From contig JBAYJC010000001.1 of NCBI GenBank assembly GCA_041665285.1, forward strand, positions 298,075-362,074: a stretch of DNA of 64,000 nucleotides, read 5' to 3'. This stretch comes from JBAYJC01 sp041665285. Lineage in GTDB: Bacteria; Patescibacteriota; Patescibacteriia; 2-12-FULL-60-25. Made by a program: the position numbers and the translations under genes. Shown here in pieces: positions 40,703-48,958 of the stretch; the first letter of the stretch is position 1; the number at the start of each line of letters is the position of its first letter. Below the pieces are notes generated by a model. It saw nothing but the letters and a program-made list of their open reading frames with translations. It had not been told where the DNA came from and did not search any database.

Positions 40703-42001
40703 CTACTCGATGGCTGGCAAAAAGTTCTCTGGATTGACCGGAATACCACTTTGACGGACTTCAAAGTGCAAATGTGGACCAGTCGTGAGTCCTGCGCCTT
40801 GCGTGCCAGGAATACCGCCAGAGTAGCCAATAATGTCACCACGCTCCACGTAGGTATCCGCTTTGACCGCAAACCGCGACAAATGCGCGTACACCGTGGC
40901 AACGCCACCTGCGTGGATCAACATGATGTAGTTGCCATACTGCTTACCTGTACGCGTCCAGGCCACATATCCACCCGCGGCCGCACGAACGGGCGTCCCA
41001 GCACTCACGGCGACATCCAAGCCAGGATGCTCAAACATTTTACGGAATGGATAGGAGGGATCATGAAATCGTGCCGTAATGCCTCGCGTTGTTTCTACAG
41101 GCCAATATAATAGAATATCCCCTCGCGCAAGCGCTTCATCCGCAGAGTTCAACCGATCGCGCAAGCGTTCTTCCAACGAAGATATTTCATCTTTCTCGCT
41201 TTGCTGTTGCGCACGTAATTCATACACAATGCGCTCAAACTCTTGTTCGCGACTTTGCGTTTCTGATACGAGCGCCATTTTCGCCTGACGCATCATTTCT
41301 AATTCCTGTTTCTCATTCTGCAATCGCGTTTTCTCCTCTTGCAAGGAAAGCCGATGCACCTCTAAAGCACTCCTCCCATTTTCCAACTGCTTTTTTCCGG
41401 CCTGAAGCCGCCGTGTAGCATCTGCCAAGTCCTCTTCGACCCGCTTCATCTCTTCCAAGCGCGTAAACACCTCAGAGATAGAGGGGCGCGCTAAAAACGC
41501 GTCTACCACGCTGATCTGATCACCATGATGGATACGACGCACAATATCCGCGAGCGCATCCTGACGGCGCTTGATAATCGCCTCGTCCAAACGAATCTGC
41601 TCGGTCATAGCCTGGATTTCCAAGCTCATGAGCTCGATCTGCTGACGCGTGCGCTCTGTGGCAAGTTGTTTTTCTTTCGCACGACTCTCCAGGATCAATA
41701 CCTCATTTGCCAAAGACATCATGGCGTTTTCTTGTTCCGCAATTTTTGATCGATACTTCTGGATCGCGCTGTCCAGTCGTTTGACAGCCTGGGATTTATC
41801 CTGCACCTGCGAATTCAACTCATCGATCTCCTCTTTTATTCCCACATCCTCATTCGTCTCATCCACAGAAGTCTCCGTAGCTTCATTCACGGTTCCATCT
41901 GGAAAAACAAGGGTTTCCTGAGCTTGCGCAAAAAACGGCTCGGCCGTCCACAGACAAAACGAGCAAAGGGCAAGAACCGCAAAAATCTTTTTGCGCATCA
42001 T
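40703..42001 (-). CDS. M23 peptidase with coiled coil (EnvC-like)
   Basis: 432 residues from ATG 42001 (GTG 42004 and ATG 41998 are alternatives). Signal peptide about 1-26 (KIFAVLALCSFCLWTAEPFFAQA), long coiled coil about 45-290, then the LytM/M23 domain about 300-430 with the zinc motif HPGLDVA (HxxxD) and HLHFEV, plus VYAHLS. The coiled coil and complete zinc motif suggest an active endopeptidase that cleaves peptidoglycan crosslinks, as in EnvC-type division or cell-wall remodelling proteins (EnvC itself is inactive). Confidence 0.9.
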   Translation of the reverse strand: MMRKKIFAVLALCSFCLWTAEPFFAQAQETLVFPDGTVNEATETSVDETNEDVGIKEEIDELNSQVQDKSQAVKRLDSAIQKYRSKIAEQENAMMSLANEVLILESRAKEKQLATERTRQQIELMSLEIQAMTEQIRLDEAIIKRRQDALADIVRRIHHGDQISVVDAFLARPSISEVFTRLEEMKRVEEDLADATRRLQAGKKQLENGRSALEVHRLSLQEEKTRLQNEKQELEMMRQAKMALVSETQSREQEFERIVYELRAQQQSEKDEISSLEERLRDRLNSADEALARGDILLYWPVETTRGITARFHDPSYPFRKMFEHPGLDVAVSAGTPVRAAAGGYVAWTRTGKQYGNYIMLIHAGGVATVYAHLSRFAVKADTYVERGDIIGYSGGIPGTQGAGLTTGPHLHFEVRQSGIPVNPENFLPAIE

Positions 42002-42010
42002 CACCCACCA

Positions 42011-43498
42011 TTATGCCAGACGGGCCAGGGCAGTGTCGATACGTGCAAGCGACCGCGCCTTCCCAAGAGCAAACAACAGCTCAAATGGGCTTGGTGATTT
42101 TTCCATGCCAGACAAGGCTACGCGCAACGGCCAAAGCGTCCCTCCATTATCCCAACCACGATCCGTGGTGAGCTGGCGTAGATCTTTTTCGATAATTTCA
42201 ACAGAGGCGAATCCCTCTTCCGCACGATCCGTAACCCATGTCCGCAAGACATTCAAGCGTTCGATCGCCTCTTCTTCTGTGGATTTTTTCCAAGGAATAA
42301 TCGCAGGGTCAAGCTCTGACACTGGCGCGAATAGGAAGCGCGTCATTTCTGGCAAATCTTTTGGCACTTCAAGACGGTCGCGGACTATGAGACAGACGCG
42401 GTCAAGAAAAGCATGATCATCCTCCTCTTTTGGGAGCCAAGGCCGACACATCTGCAAATACTCCTCTTCTGTCATCTGTTTCAGATAATGCGCGTTCAGC
42501 CAGTTGAGTTTTTCCGTATTGAAGATCGCACCGGCTTTGTTCACTTTTCCAATCTCAAATAGCGAGGCAAGCTCCTCTTTGGTAAAAATCTCGCGGTCTG
42601 CGGTTGGATTCCAGCCAAGCAAGGCAATGAAGTTCAAGATCGCCTCTGGCAAATAGCCCTTTGCGAGATAATCTTCCACCGCAACATCGCCCTGACGTTT
42701 CGACAGTTTTGAACGATCTGGATTCAGGATCAGCGGTACGTGTGCCCATTGCGGAAGCTCCCAGCCCATGGATTGATAAATAAATACATGCTTTGGCAAG
42801 CTCGAAATCCACTCGTCCGCACGAATCACATGCGAAATCGCCATATCATGATCATCTGCCATGGCCGCAAGGTGGTACGTGGGAAACCCGTCAGATTTTA
42901 CGATCACCTGATCATCAGACTGCGCCCAGGGAAACTCCATGCGTCCGCGAATCAAATCCTCGACGACGAGCGTCCCCTCGGTTGGCACGGCAAGGCGGAT
43001 AACGTGCGCTTCACCGTCTGCCACGCGTTTCTCTGCTTCCTCACGCGGCAACGAACGGCAATGACGATCATACATGGGCGGTTGTTTCAAGGCCTGTTGT
43101 TGCTTCGCCATCTCCTCAAGACGCTCCTTGGAGCAAAAACAATAATACGCGTGGCCTTTTGCCATCAGCTCCTTGGCATATCCAAGATGACGCTCTTTAT
43201 TCCGCGACTGGAGATACGGCCCATGATCCCCTTTTTCAAATAGCTTCCCTTCATCATCGATCATCATGCCCTCATCCGGAAGAAGACCAACGGCCTTAAA
43301 CGTGCGACAAAGGCTTTCGGTAGCACCTTCGACGTAGCGTGTACGATCCGTGTCTTCCACGCGCAACACAAACGTTCCGCCATGTTTACGGGCAAAAAAC
43401 CAATTATACAACGCGGTTCGCAAACCACCGACGTGCAAAAAGCCCGTGGGGCTTGGCGCAAAACGGACGCGTACAGGACGAGAATTTGTGTCAGCCAT
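42011..43498 (-). CDS. gltX: Glutamyl-tRNA synthetase
   Basis: 495 residues, class I. The HIGH-equivalent is FLHVGG (21-26) in APSPTGFLHVGGLRTAL, the KMSKS-equivalent is SKLSKRQG around 260. The sequence type is that of bacterial GluRS, with the four-helix anticodon-binding C-terminal half. It may be discriminating or non-discriminating; this cannot be told from what is visible. The gene ends nine bases from the start of the peptidase gene. Confidence 0.97.
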   Translation of the reverse strand: MADTNSRPVRVRFAPSPTGFLHVGGLRTALYNWFFARKHGGTFVLRVEDTDRTRYVEGATESLCRTFKAVGLLPDEGMMIDDEGKLFEKGDHGPYLQSRNKERHLGYAKELMAKGHAYYCFCSKERLEEMAKQQQALKQPPMYDRHCRSLPREEAEKRVADGEAHVIRLAVPTEGTLVVEDLIRGRMEFPWAQSDDQVIVKSDGFPTYHLAAMADDHDMAISHVIRADEWISSLPKHVFIYQSMGWELPQWAHVPLILNPDRSKLSKRQGDVAVEDYLAKGYLPEAILNFIALLGWNPTADREIFTKEELASLFEIGKVNKAGAIFNTEKLNWLNAHYLKQMTEEEYLQMCRPWLPKEEDDHAFLDRVCLIVRDRLEVPKDLPEMTRFLFAPVSELDPAIIPWKKSTEEEAIERLNVLRTWVTDRAEEGFASVEIIEKDLRQLTTDRGWDNGGTLWPLRVALSGMEKSPSPFELLFALGKARSLARIDTALARLA

Positions 43499-43582
43499 AA
43501 TAGGGCAATGCTAGCGAAACAACGTGCTTTCGTCGAGTGGGCTTGAAAGTCATCGAAAAATACGCCACAGTCTCTCCATCAC

Positions 43583-44242
43583 ATGACCCCCTGTCTCCTT
43601 CTCATCGACAAACCCGCTAGCATGACCTCGCACGACGTGGTCAACCGCGTCCGCCGTGCAACCGGTGAACGCCGCGTAGGCCATGCCGGTACTCTAGACC
43701 CATTTGCCACGGGCTTATTGATCGTGGCCGTGGGGCGGGAGAAGACGAAGACACTTGGCCAATACCTTGGCATGGACAAAACCTACGAAGCCACACTCAT
43801 CCTCGGCGCCACAAGCGACACATTTGATAAAGATGGGGTGATCGTTCAGGCGACAGAACAAATAAACGAGGTGGATCGGGAGGCCATCGAATCCGTCCTC
43901 TCTCAATTTCGTGGCGGCTATGACCAGCTTGCGCCGCTCTATTCTGCGAAAAAACTGGCGGGAAAAAAGCTGTATGAGCTTGCCCGAAAAGGTTCAGCCA
44001 CGGAAGACATGAGGCCTATGAAGCATGTGGACATCCCGCGGATCGATATTCTAGATTTTGCATGGCCTAGGCTCAAGCTCTCTGTTGATTGCTCGTCTGG
44101 CACCTACATTCGCTCTCTGGCGGATGACATTGGCCGAGCTCTGGGGACAGGCGCATATCTCGAAGAACTGCGGCGTACGCGCATTGGTGATTTTTCTGTC
44201 AATACAGCGACAACACTAGACAATCTCTCCGCCTCCTGCTAA
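43583..44242 (+). CDS. truB: tRNA pseudouridine-55 synthase TruB
   Basis: 219 residues, somewhat short: a catalytic domain without a PUA tail. The catalytic Asp39 is in GHAGTLDPFATGLL; DKPASMTSHDVV and LGATSDTFDKDG are family motifs; SGTYIRSLADDIGRALGTGAYLEELRRT is present in parts near the C-terminus. It makes the universal pseudouridine in the tRNA T-loop. The C-terminal RNA-binding extension seen in E. coli is missing, as in many reduced genomes. Confidence 0.95.
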   Translation: MTPCLLLIDKPASMTSHDVVNRVRRATGERRVGHAGTLDPFATGLLIVAVGREKTKTLGQYLGMDKTYEATLILGATSDTFDKDGVIVQATEQINEVDREAIESVLSQFRGGYDQLAPLYSAKKLAGKKLYELARKGSATEDMRPMKHVDIPRIDILDFAWPRLKLSVDCSSGTYIRSLADDIGRALGTGAYLEELRRTRIGDFSVNTATTLDNLSASC

Positions 44243-44459
44243 CGTGTGGGCACCGACCTAATTCCAAAACAGCCCGGCACGTACACGTTTTCCCCGGATG
44301 GTCGGCTCTTCCTAAGCTTTTTCCCCACATGGATACCCCGTCTGAAAGACTCTGGCCGCACCGTACAGAAGAAAACGCCCCCGAAGACCGAACGCTCGAA
44401 AAGCGCTTCGCGTGTTAATTGAGACCACGCGATCAAGTACCATAGCCGGCGTAACACGT

Positions 44460-45992
44460 ATGAGTGACGCCTTATTTGTGGTCGGTCTCCTCTTTTCTGC
44501 CGCCATCGGCGCAAGTGCCGGATATGCGCTTCGCAGTTCCAAAATAAAAAAAGATGAGGCCGCCGCTGAAATAAAATACAACGAAATCGTCAAAGCCGCA
44601 GAAGACAAACAGCAGGAGGTTTTGGTCAAAGCAAAAGAAAAAGCCGTCAAAATCATTGAGGAAGCACGCATTGAGGAAAAGCGCGGACTTGATGAGCTCA
44701 AAAATCAACAAACATCTTTGCTTGAACGCGAGCAGGCTTTTAGTTCAAAATTGCTGGAAATCGATAAAACCAAGCAAGATGCAGAAACCGCCAAACAGCG
44801 CGTAGAGGACATCAAAAAGCAGTTGGAAGAGATTCGTGAGGCTGGGATGAAACGCCTGGAGGAAATCTCTGGCTTCAATAAGGAACAAGCACTGGCGCGC
44901 ATCACAGAGCTCGTAGAGCAGGAGAACAGCGATGCCTTACTTTCGCGTATTCGCAAACTCGATGAGGTAGCGTCCGATGAAATCGAACGGCGTGCCAACA
45001 ACATCCTCGCGCTTGCCATTCAACGCCAAGCCTCCTCGCAGGTTGCCGAGACGACCACCGCGTATGTCGAGCTTCCTTCTGATGAGATGAAGGGGCGTAT
45101 TATCGGCCGTGAAGGGCGCAATATTAAAGCCATCGAGCTGTTGACTGGCTGTGAACTCATCATTGATGAAACGCCCAACCTCGTCACAATCTCCGGCTTC
45201 TCCCCTATTCGCCGCCAGGTGGCGAAGCGTGCGCTTTCCAAACTCATTGCCGATGGCCGCATTCACCCAGGCCGCATTGAAGAAACCATCGAGGAATCCA
45301 AGAAAGAGCTAGCGATCGACATCAAAAAAGCTGGTGAAGACGCCCTGTATCAACTTGGCATTTCCATGGCTGGCATTGATCCAAAGCTTATTCAGATCCT
45401 CGGCCGTCTCAAGTTCCGCACCAGCTATGGCCAGAGCGCACTCCAGCATTCCATGGAAGTGGCCAGCATTTCCGCGTTGCTCGCAGAAGAGCTTGGCGCA
45501 AACGTGAAGACCTGTCGCATTGGCGGTTTGTTTCACGATGTAGGCAAGGCTGTGGATCATGACATGCAAGGCAGTCATCCGGAGCTTGGATTGCAAATCA
45601 TGAAAAAGTTTGGGTTTCCTGAAGAGATCTGCTACCAGTGTATTGGCCATCATGAGGACAAGCCAAAAACTCTTGAAGGCGTTATCGTCAAAGCGGCAGA
45701 TGCCATTTCTGGTGCACGCCCTGGCGCTCGTAAGGATTCGCTCGAGCTTTATGTGAAGCGTTTGGAAGATCTCGAGAACGCGGCTACCTCCTTTGACGGC
45801 GTAGAAAAGGTCTATGCCATTCAAGCAGGCCGCGAAATCCGCGTGTTCGTCAATCCAAAGGTGATCGATGATTTGACCGCGACAAAACTCGCACGCGACA
45901 TTGCCAACAAGATCGAGGCAGAGCTGAAACATCCAGGGGAAATTCGCGTGACGGTCATCCGCGAAACCCGCGTGATTGAGTACGCGAGATAA
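44460..45992 (+). CDS. rny: Ribonuclease Y
   Basis: 510 residues from ATG 44460. N-terminal membrane anchor (about 4-24), long coiled coil (about 28-190), a KH domain with GRIIGREGRNIKAIE, and an HD domain with HSMEVASISALLAEELG and FHDVGK (near 358). The C-terminal region ends IRVTVIRETRVIEYAR as in the family. It is a membrane-bound endoribonuclease for mRNA turnover. The 217 bases between truB and this gene carry no convincing feature. Confidence 0.96.
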   Translation: MSDALFVVGLLFSAAIGASAGYALRSSKIKKDEAAAEIKYNEIVKAAEDKQQEVLVKAKEKAVKIIEEARIEEKRGLDELKNQQTSLLEREQAFSSKLLEIDKTKQDAETAKQRVEDIKKQLEEIREAGMKRLEEISGFNKEQALARITELVEQENSDALLSRIRKLDEVASDEIERRANNILALAIQRQASSQVAETTTAYVELPSDEMKGRIIGREGRNIKAIELLTGCELIIDETPNLVTISGFSPIRRQVAKRALSKLIADGRIHPGRIEETIEESKKELAIDIKKAGEDALYQLGISMAGIDPKLIQILGRLKFRTSYGQSALQHSMEVASISALLAEELGANVKTCRIGGLFHDVGKAVDHDMQGSHPELGLQIMKKFGFPEEICYQCIGHHEDKPKTLEGVIVKAADAISGARPGARKDSLELYVKRLEDLENAATSFDGVEKVYAIQAGREIRVFVNPKVIDDLTATKLARDIANKIEAELKHPGEIRVTVIRETRVIEYAR

Positions 45993-46023
45993 ACGCTGTC
46001 AAAATCTTATCCACACCAAAAAA

Positions 46024-46052
46024 TTGATAGCTTGGCGCAAAAATGCTAAGAT
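46024..46052 (+). promoter_or_regulatory. Promoter of the HU gene
   Basis: TTGATA (46024-46029), 17 bases, TAAGAT (46047-46052) with TGC directly before the hexamer, giving an extended -10. One of the best promoters in the window; the ATG is 33 bases further. Confidence 0.75.
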
Positions 46053-46085
46053 TCCGCCACGAATAATTCATCTTGTTACTTTATT

Positions 46086-46367
46086 ATGAACAAGGCAGAA
46101 CTCATCAACCAGATCTCCGAGAAGGTCGGCGTCACCAAAAAGCAGGCTGAGGACATGATCGAAACATTTGTCGAGATTGTCACCACGACATTGAAGAGCG
46201 GCGGAGAAGTGACGATCGCAGGCTTTGGTGCTTTCATGGCCAAAACGCGCGCACCCCGCATGGGCGTGAACCCACAGAATCCAACCCAGAAGATCCAGAT
46301 CGGCGCGGTCACCGTACCGAAATTCAAGGCTGGCAAGGGTTTGAAGGATGCGTTGAAAGGCGCGTAA
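46086..46367 (+). CDS. hup: HU-family DNA-binding protein
   Basis: 93 residues of normal HU length: MNKAELINQISEKVGVTKKQ, then GGEVTIAGFGAFMAKTRAPRMGVNPQN with the DNA-binding beta arm, where the tip PQNP is conserved and the intercalating Pro is present. It ends GKGLKDALKG. A nucleoid-shaping protein that bends DNA without strict sequence preference. A bidirectional terminator separates it from the convergent proS. Confidence 0.95.
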   Translation: MNKAELINQISEKVGVTKKQAEDMIETFVEIVTTTLKSGGEVTIAGFGAFMAKTRAPRMGVNPQNPTQKIQIGAVTVPKFKAGKGLKDALKGA

Positions 46368-46381
46368 GAAAACCACAAATA

Positions 46382-46417
46382 AAAAAACACCTGGAAAAAT
46401 ATCCGGGTGTTTTTTAT
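46382..46417. terminator. Bidirectional terminator between hup and proS
   Basis: AAAAAACACC (46382-46391) and GGTGTTTTTT (46406-46415) form a perfect stem with A- and T-runs at both edges, so it can stop transcription from either side. Confidence 0.85.
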
Positions 46418-46419
46418 TA

Positions 46420-47691
46420 CTATGCCGTAATAAAGGCCGACACTTCCTCCACGAGATCCTGTAGTTTTACAAGTCGCGCTTCTGCTTCTGTGCGCCCCTT
46501 CCATTCCACGGCGTTTTCTTTCAACGTCTTTTCGCTCACGAGAATACGCAACGGCACACCAATCAAATCCGCATCTGCGAGCTTTGCTCCTGCAGAAACG
46601 TCTGCACGATCGTCCCAGAGCACTTCCACACCCGCAGACTGCAGTTGCTCGTACAGGTCTTGCGTGGCTTGCACAATCTGCCCGCGGACTGCCTCATCCT
46701 TAGCATTCAAGGACACGAGATGCACCTGAAACGGCGCAACGCTCTTTGGCCAGATCATGCCGCGATCATCATGCGACGCTTCGACGATCGTACCGACCAA
46801 CCGCGTGGTGCCAATCCCATAGCAACCCATAAGCACACGCTTTTGCTCGCCGTTTTCATCCGTAAAGTTAAAGTCAAACGCGTCGGTGTATTTTGTCCCA
46901 AGATCAAAGATATTGCCCACCTCAGCACCTTTCATCTGTGCCAGTGAATGCTGGCATTTAGGACAGGCGTCCCCTTCTTTGAAGGTCGCGACCTCGCTAT
47001 TCTGTCCAAAGTCGCAGGAAGGACACGCAATCAGCACGTCTTCTCCAGCGTCTGTAATCGCCTGAAACTCGTGCGTCATGTTGTCCGTAAAGATGCCGCC
47101 GCCTGCTTGCACGACCTTCACCTGCAAACCACAACGCGCAAATGCCCGCACATAGGCTTCCAGGGCTTTTTGATAAAATGCGGAGAGATCTTCCTGATTC
47201 GTGTGAAAGCTGTACATGTCTTTCATACGAAACTCGCGACCGCGAAGCACGCCGGACTTCGCTCGAAGTTCATCGCGAAACTTGGTATTGATCTGATATG
47301 TCACGAATGGCAACTCTTTGTAGGAGCGCACGAACTTCTGCGCAAGCGGCGTTACCACTTCTTCATGCGTACAGCCGAGCGCGTATTCTTTTCCGGTTTG
47401 CGATGTGAGCTTGAATAAGATATCCACACCCTCCCAGCGTTTTGTGGCTTCCCAATATTCCTTTGGCTGAAGAGATGGCATAAAAATTTCTTGCGCGCCG
47501 AGTGCATCCATTTCTTCGCGTACGATCTGCTCAACCTTACGAAGCACGCGCAATCCAAGGGGCAACCAGGTATACACGCCGGCCATTTCTTGATCCACAA
47601 ACCCTGCCTGGACTAACAAGCGCGCGTTCACGGCTTCATTCTCCTGCGAGACGTTCTTGGTGGTCTTGGTAAACAAAAGAGAGTATTTCAT
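46420..47691 (-). CDS. proS: Prolyl-tRNA synthetase, short form
   Basis: 423 residues against about 570 in E. coli. Class II motifs: motif 2 around TKFRDELRAKSGVLRGREF, and CYGIGTTRLVGTIVEASHDDRG for motif 3, followed by the anticodon-binding domain. The large INS editing domain is missing; in its place is a short segment with two Cys knuckles, CPSC and CPKC. This is consistent with loss of cis-editing of Ala-tRNA-Pro, with a zinc ribbon as remnant. Seen directly: the length and the Cys motifs; the loss of editing is inferred from them. Confidence 0.94.
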   Translation of the reverse strand: MKYSLLFTKTTKNVSQENEAVNARLLVQAGFVDQEMAGVYTWLPLGLRVLRKVEQIVREEMDALGAQEIFMPSLQPKEYWEATKRWEGVDILFKLTSQTGKEYALGCTHEEVVTPLAQKFVRSYKELPFVTYQINTKFRDELRAKSGVLRGREFRMKDMYSFHTNQEDLSAFYQKALEAYVRAFARCGLQVKVVQAGGGIFTDNMTHEFQAITDAGEDVLIACPSCDFGQNSEVATFKEGDACPKCQHSLAQMKGAEVGNIFDLGTKYTDAFDFNFTDENGEQKRVLMGCYGIGTTRLVGTIVEASHDDRGMIWPKSVAPFQVHLVSLNAKDEAVRGQIVQATQDLYEQLQSAGVEVLWDDRADVSAGAKLADADLIGVPLRILVSEKTLKENAVEWKGRTEAEARLVKLQDLVEEVSAFITA

Positions 47692-47735
47692 AGCAACGCA
47701 TGAAGAATAAAGGCTTTACCGCTTGACGTCCAGGT

Positions 47736-47764
47736 TTGACAGCAATGCGGGCGTCGCTTATCAT
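47736..47764 (+). promoter_or_regulatory. Promoter for tRNA-Lys
   Basis: TTGACA (47736-47741), 17 bases, TATCAT (47759-47764). It lies about 125 bases before the tRNA, so the transcript would carry a long structured leader. Confidence 0.6.
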
Positions 47765-47782
47765 TGGGCCACAAAAGGAAAA

Positions 47783-47878
47783 CGATCTGCCCGCGGGGAG
47801 ATCGGTCTGCCCGCGTCCAACGCGGCCAGTCCGATGCTTCGCTCGCTCGTGAAAGAAAACATCCGATGTTTACTTTCA
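47783..47878. repeat. Hairpins between tRNA-Lys promoter and tRNA
   Basis: Three adjacent inverted repeats: CGATCT (47783-47788) with AGATCG (47799-47804); CCGCG with CGCGG around 47811-47825; and TGAAAGAAAACATC (47850-47863) with GATGTTTACTTTCA (47865-47878), 13 of 14 pairs. TCTGCCCGCG also occurs twice as a direct repeat. These could be repeat elements or a structured leader RNA. Confidence 0.5.
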
Positions 47879-47889
47879 CTCGTTCGCTC

Positions 47890-47965
47890 GCATCGGTAGC
47901 TCAGCTGGTAGAGCAGGGGCCTCTTAAGCCCAAGGTCCTGGGTTCGATCCCCAGCCGATGCACCA
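47890..47965 (+). tRNA. tRNA-Lys (anticodon CTT)
   Basis: Acceptor GCATCGG/CCGATGC, D-arm GCTCAGCTGGTAGAGC, anticodon loop CTCTTAA, T-arm with GGTTCGATCC, discriminator A and encoded CCA (47963-47965). The anticodon stem has one unpaired end (G27/A43). A strong terminator follows within five bases. Confidence 0.93.
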
Positions 47966-47968
47966 CAC

Positions 47969-48001
47969 AAAAATCTCCGGAAAACGGAGATTTTTGATTT
48001 T
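47969..48001 (+). terminator. Terminator of tRNA-Lys
   Basis: AAAAATCTCCG (47969-47979) and CGGAGATTTTT (47985-47995) form a perfect 11-bp stem, followed by GATTTTT. Confidence 0.9.
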
Positions 48002-48014
48002 TGCATACCTTGTC

Positions 48015-48043
48015 TTGACATTTTTCGTATCTCTTCTTATAGT
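48015..48043 (+). promoter_or_regulatory. Promoter of cassette D
   Basis: Consensus TTGACA (48015-48020), 17 bases, TATAGT (48038-48043). Followed by the ribosome binding site GGGGAGGAAG, 12 bases before ATG 48088. Confidence 0.75.
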
Positions 48044-48087
48044 TTTTGCCTCTGCTCCTACAGGGGGGTGGGGAGGAAGAAGTGCCC

Positions 48088-48681
48088 ATGAACGGTGAAC
48101 AGCGGCCCTGGCTCGAGACCAACGAAGCGACGATCAAGACCGCCGTCGCGATGCTCCTCCTGGAGCTGCGTCATGCGATGCTCAGAACCGGAAGCGCCAC
48201 GGCGCGTGGCATGACCGTGCTCGACGTGCGCAACGGTGGCAACGAGGCGGACCTGCGGCGCTTTGCGGACCAGCTGGCCTGGCTCATGGCCCAGGGGTCT
48301 GCCATCTGGATCTCCTCGAAGAGCCGCGACGTCATGCAGATCATCGAGGGGAACGGCCGCGGGATCGTGATCGTGGAGGACGCCGAGCGCTTGCGCCCGG
48401 ACGCCCAGGCCGCCCTGCTGCGTCACGCGGCACATGTGTTCCTGCATTCGAAGTTCCTGTTCTTCACCAGGCTGAGCCCGGACGCGGTTCAGCGCATCTG
48501 GAGCCCGCCCTTTGCCAAGGCCGTCGGGCGCTGGGCTCAGTTCCCGCACCCCGACGAGCGGGGAATGCACAAGGACAGCAAGCTCACCTTCACCACCGGA
48601 GACGAGCCGCGCCTCGCGAGCATCGTCCCGGACGCGCCGCGCGGTTCCCGCGCCTCCACCCCCTCGACCCCCCAGCAGTAA
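48088..48681 (+). CDS. GC-rich orphan protein with clamp-loader-like segment (cassette D)
   Basis: 197 residues from ATG 48088; an in-frame TTG at 48046 is upstream of the ribosome binding site and not used. The segment GIVIVEDAERLRPDAQAALLRHA resembles the Walker B helix of delta-prime/DnaX-type AAA+ proteins (hhhhEDAERL...AQ.ALLR) and is followed by FLFFTRLSPDAVQRIWSPP, similar to their sensor 1 strand. No Walker A is present, so it would not bind ATP normally. The C-terminus is low-complexity (Ser/Thr/Pro). Codon third positions are nearly all G/C. It may be a degenerate or specialised AAA+ module; function unknown. Confidence 0.7.
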   Translation: MNGEQRPWLETNEATIKTAVAMLLLELRHAMLRTGSATARGMTVLDVRNGGNEADLRRFADQLAWLMAQGSAIWISSKSRDVMQIIEGNGRGIVIVEDAERLRPDAQAALLRHAAHVFLHSKFLFFTRLSPDAVQRIWSPPFAKAVGRWAQFPHPDERGMHKDSKLTFTTGDEPRLASIVPDAPRGSRASTPSTPQQ

Positions 48682-48711
48682 ACAGCACGACCTTGCTCGC
48701 GCTGTAGATCT

Positions 48712-48761
48712 GGGCACCTGCGGACATGCCGTTATTCCAGTTGTGCACCCCGCAGGTGCCC
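48712..48761 (+). other. 12-bp stem-loop in the 3' region of cassette D
   Basis: GGGCACCTGCGG (48712-48723) pairs perfectly with CCGCAGGTGCCC (48750-48761) around a 26-base loop. It lies between the stop codon and the terminator, is not followed by a T-run and so is probably not itself a terminator; a 3' UTR element or small RNA is possible. Confidence 0.65.
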
Positions 48762-48775
48762 TGCCTCCTCCCCCA

Positions 48776-48804
48776 CCACGCCTACCTGCGTGGGCTTTTT
48801 TTTA
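48776..48804 (+). terminator. Terminator of cassette D
   Basis: CCACGC-CTACCT-GCGTGG followed by GC and eight T then A. Nearly identical to the cassette E terminator. Confidence 0.85.
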
Positions 48805-48876
48805 TTACGACCGACAGTTTCCCGTCGTCATGGGCGGGCGAGCTCCCCACCTCACCCTTGACAGAACCCTTTTTTA

Positions 48877-48905
48877 TTGCTAAGCAATACGCACACTGGT
48901 ACGAT
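48877..48905 (+). promoter_or_regulatory. Candidate promoter of cassette E
   Basis: TTGCTA (48877-48882), 17 bases, TACGAT (48900-48905). A consensus TTGACA also exists at 48858-48863 but its -10 at 17 bases (TAAGCA) is poor. A ribosome binding site (AGGAGG) precedes the GTG start. Confidence 0.45.
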
Positions 48906-48958
48906 ACCTCTAGGCAAGTACACCTTGCCAAGATAGACAAAAACGCTAGGAGGACCCC

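Noticed and set aside
44329..44418. 29-codon frame between truB and rny
   Set aside because: No ribosome binding site, no promoter and no recognisable feature; it may be chance.
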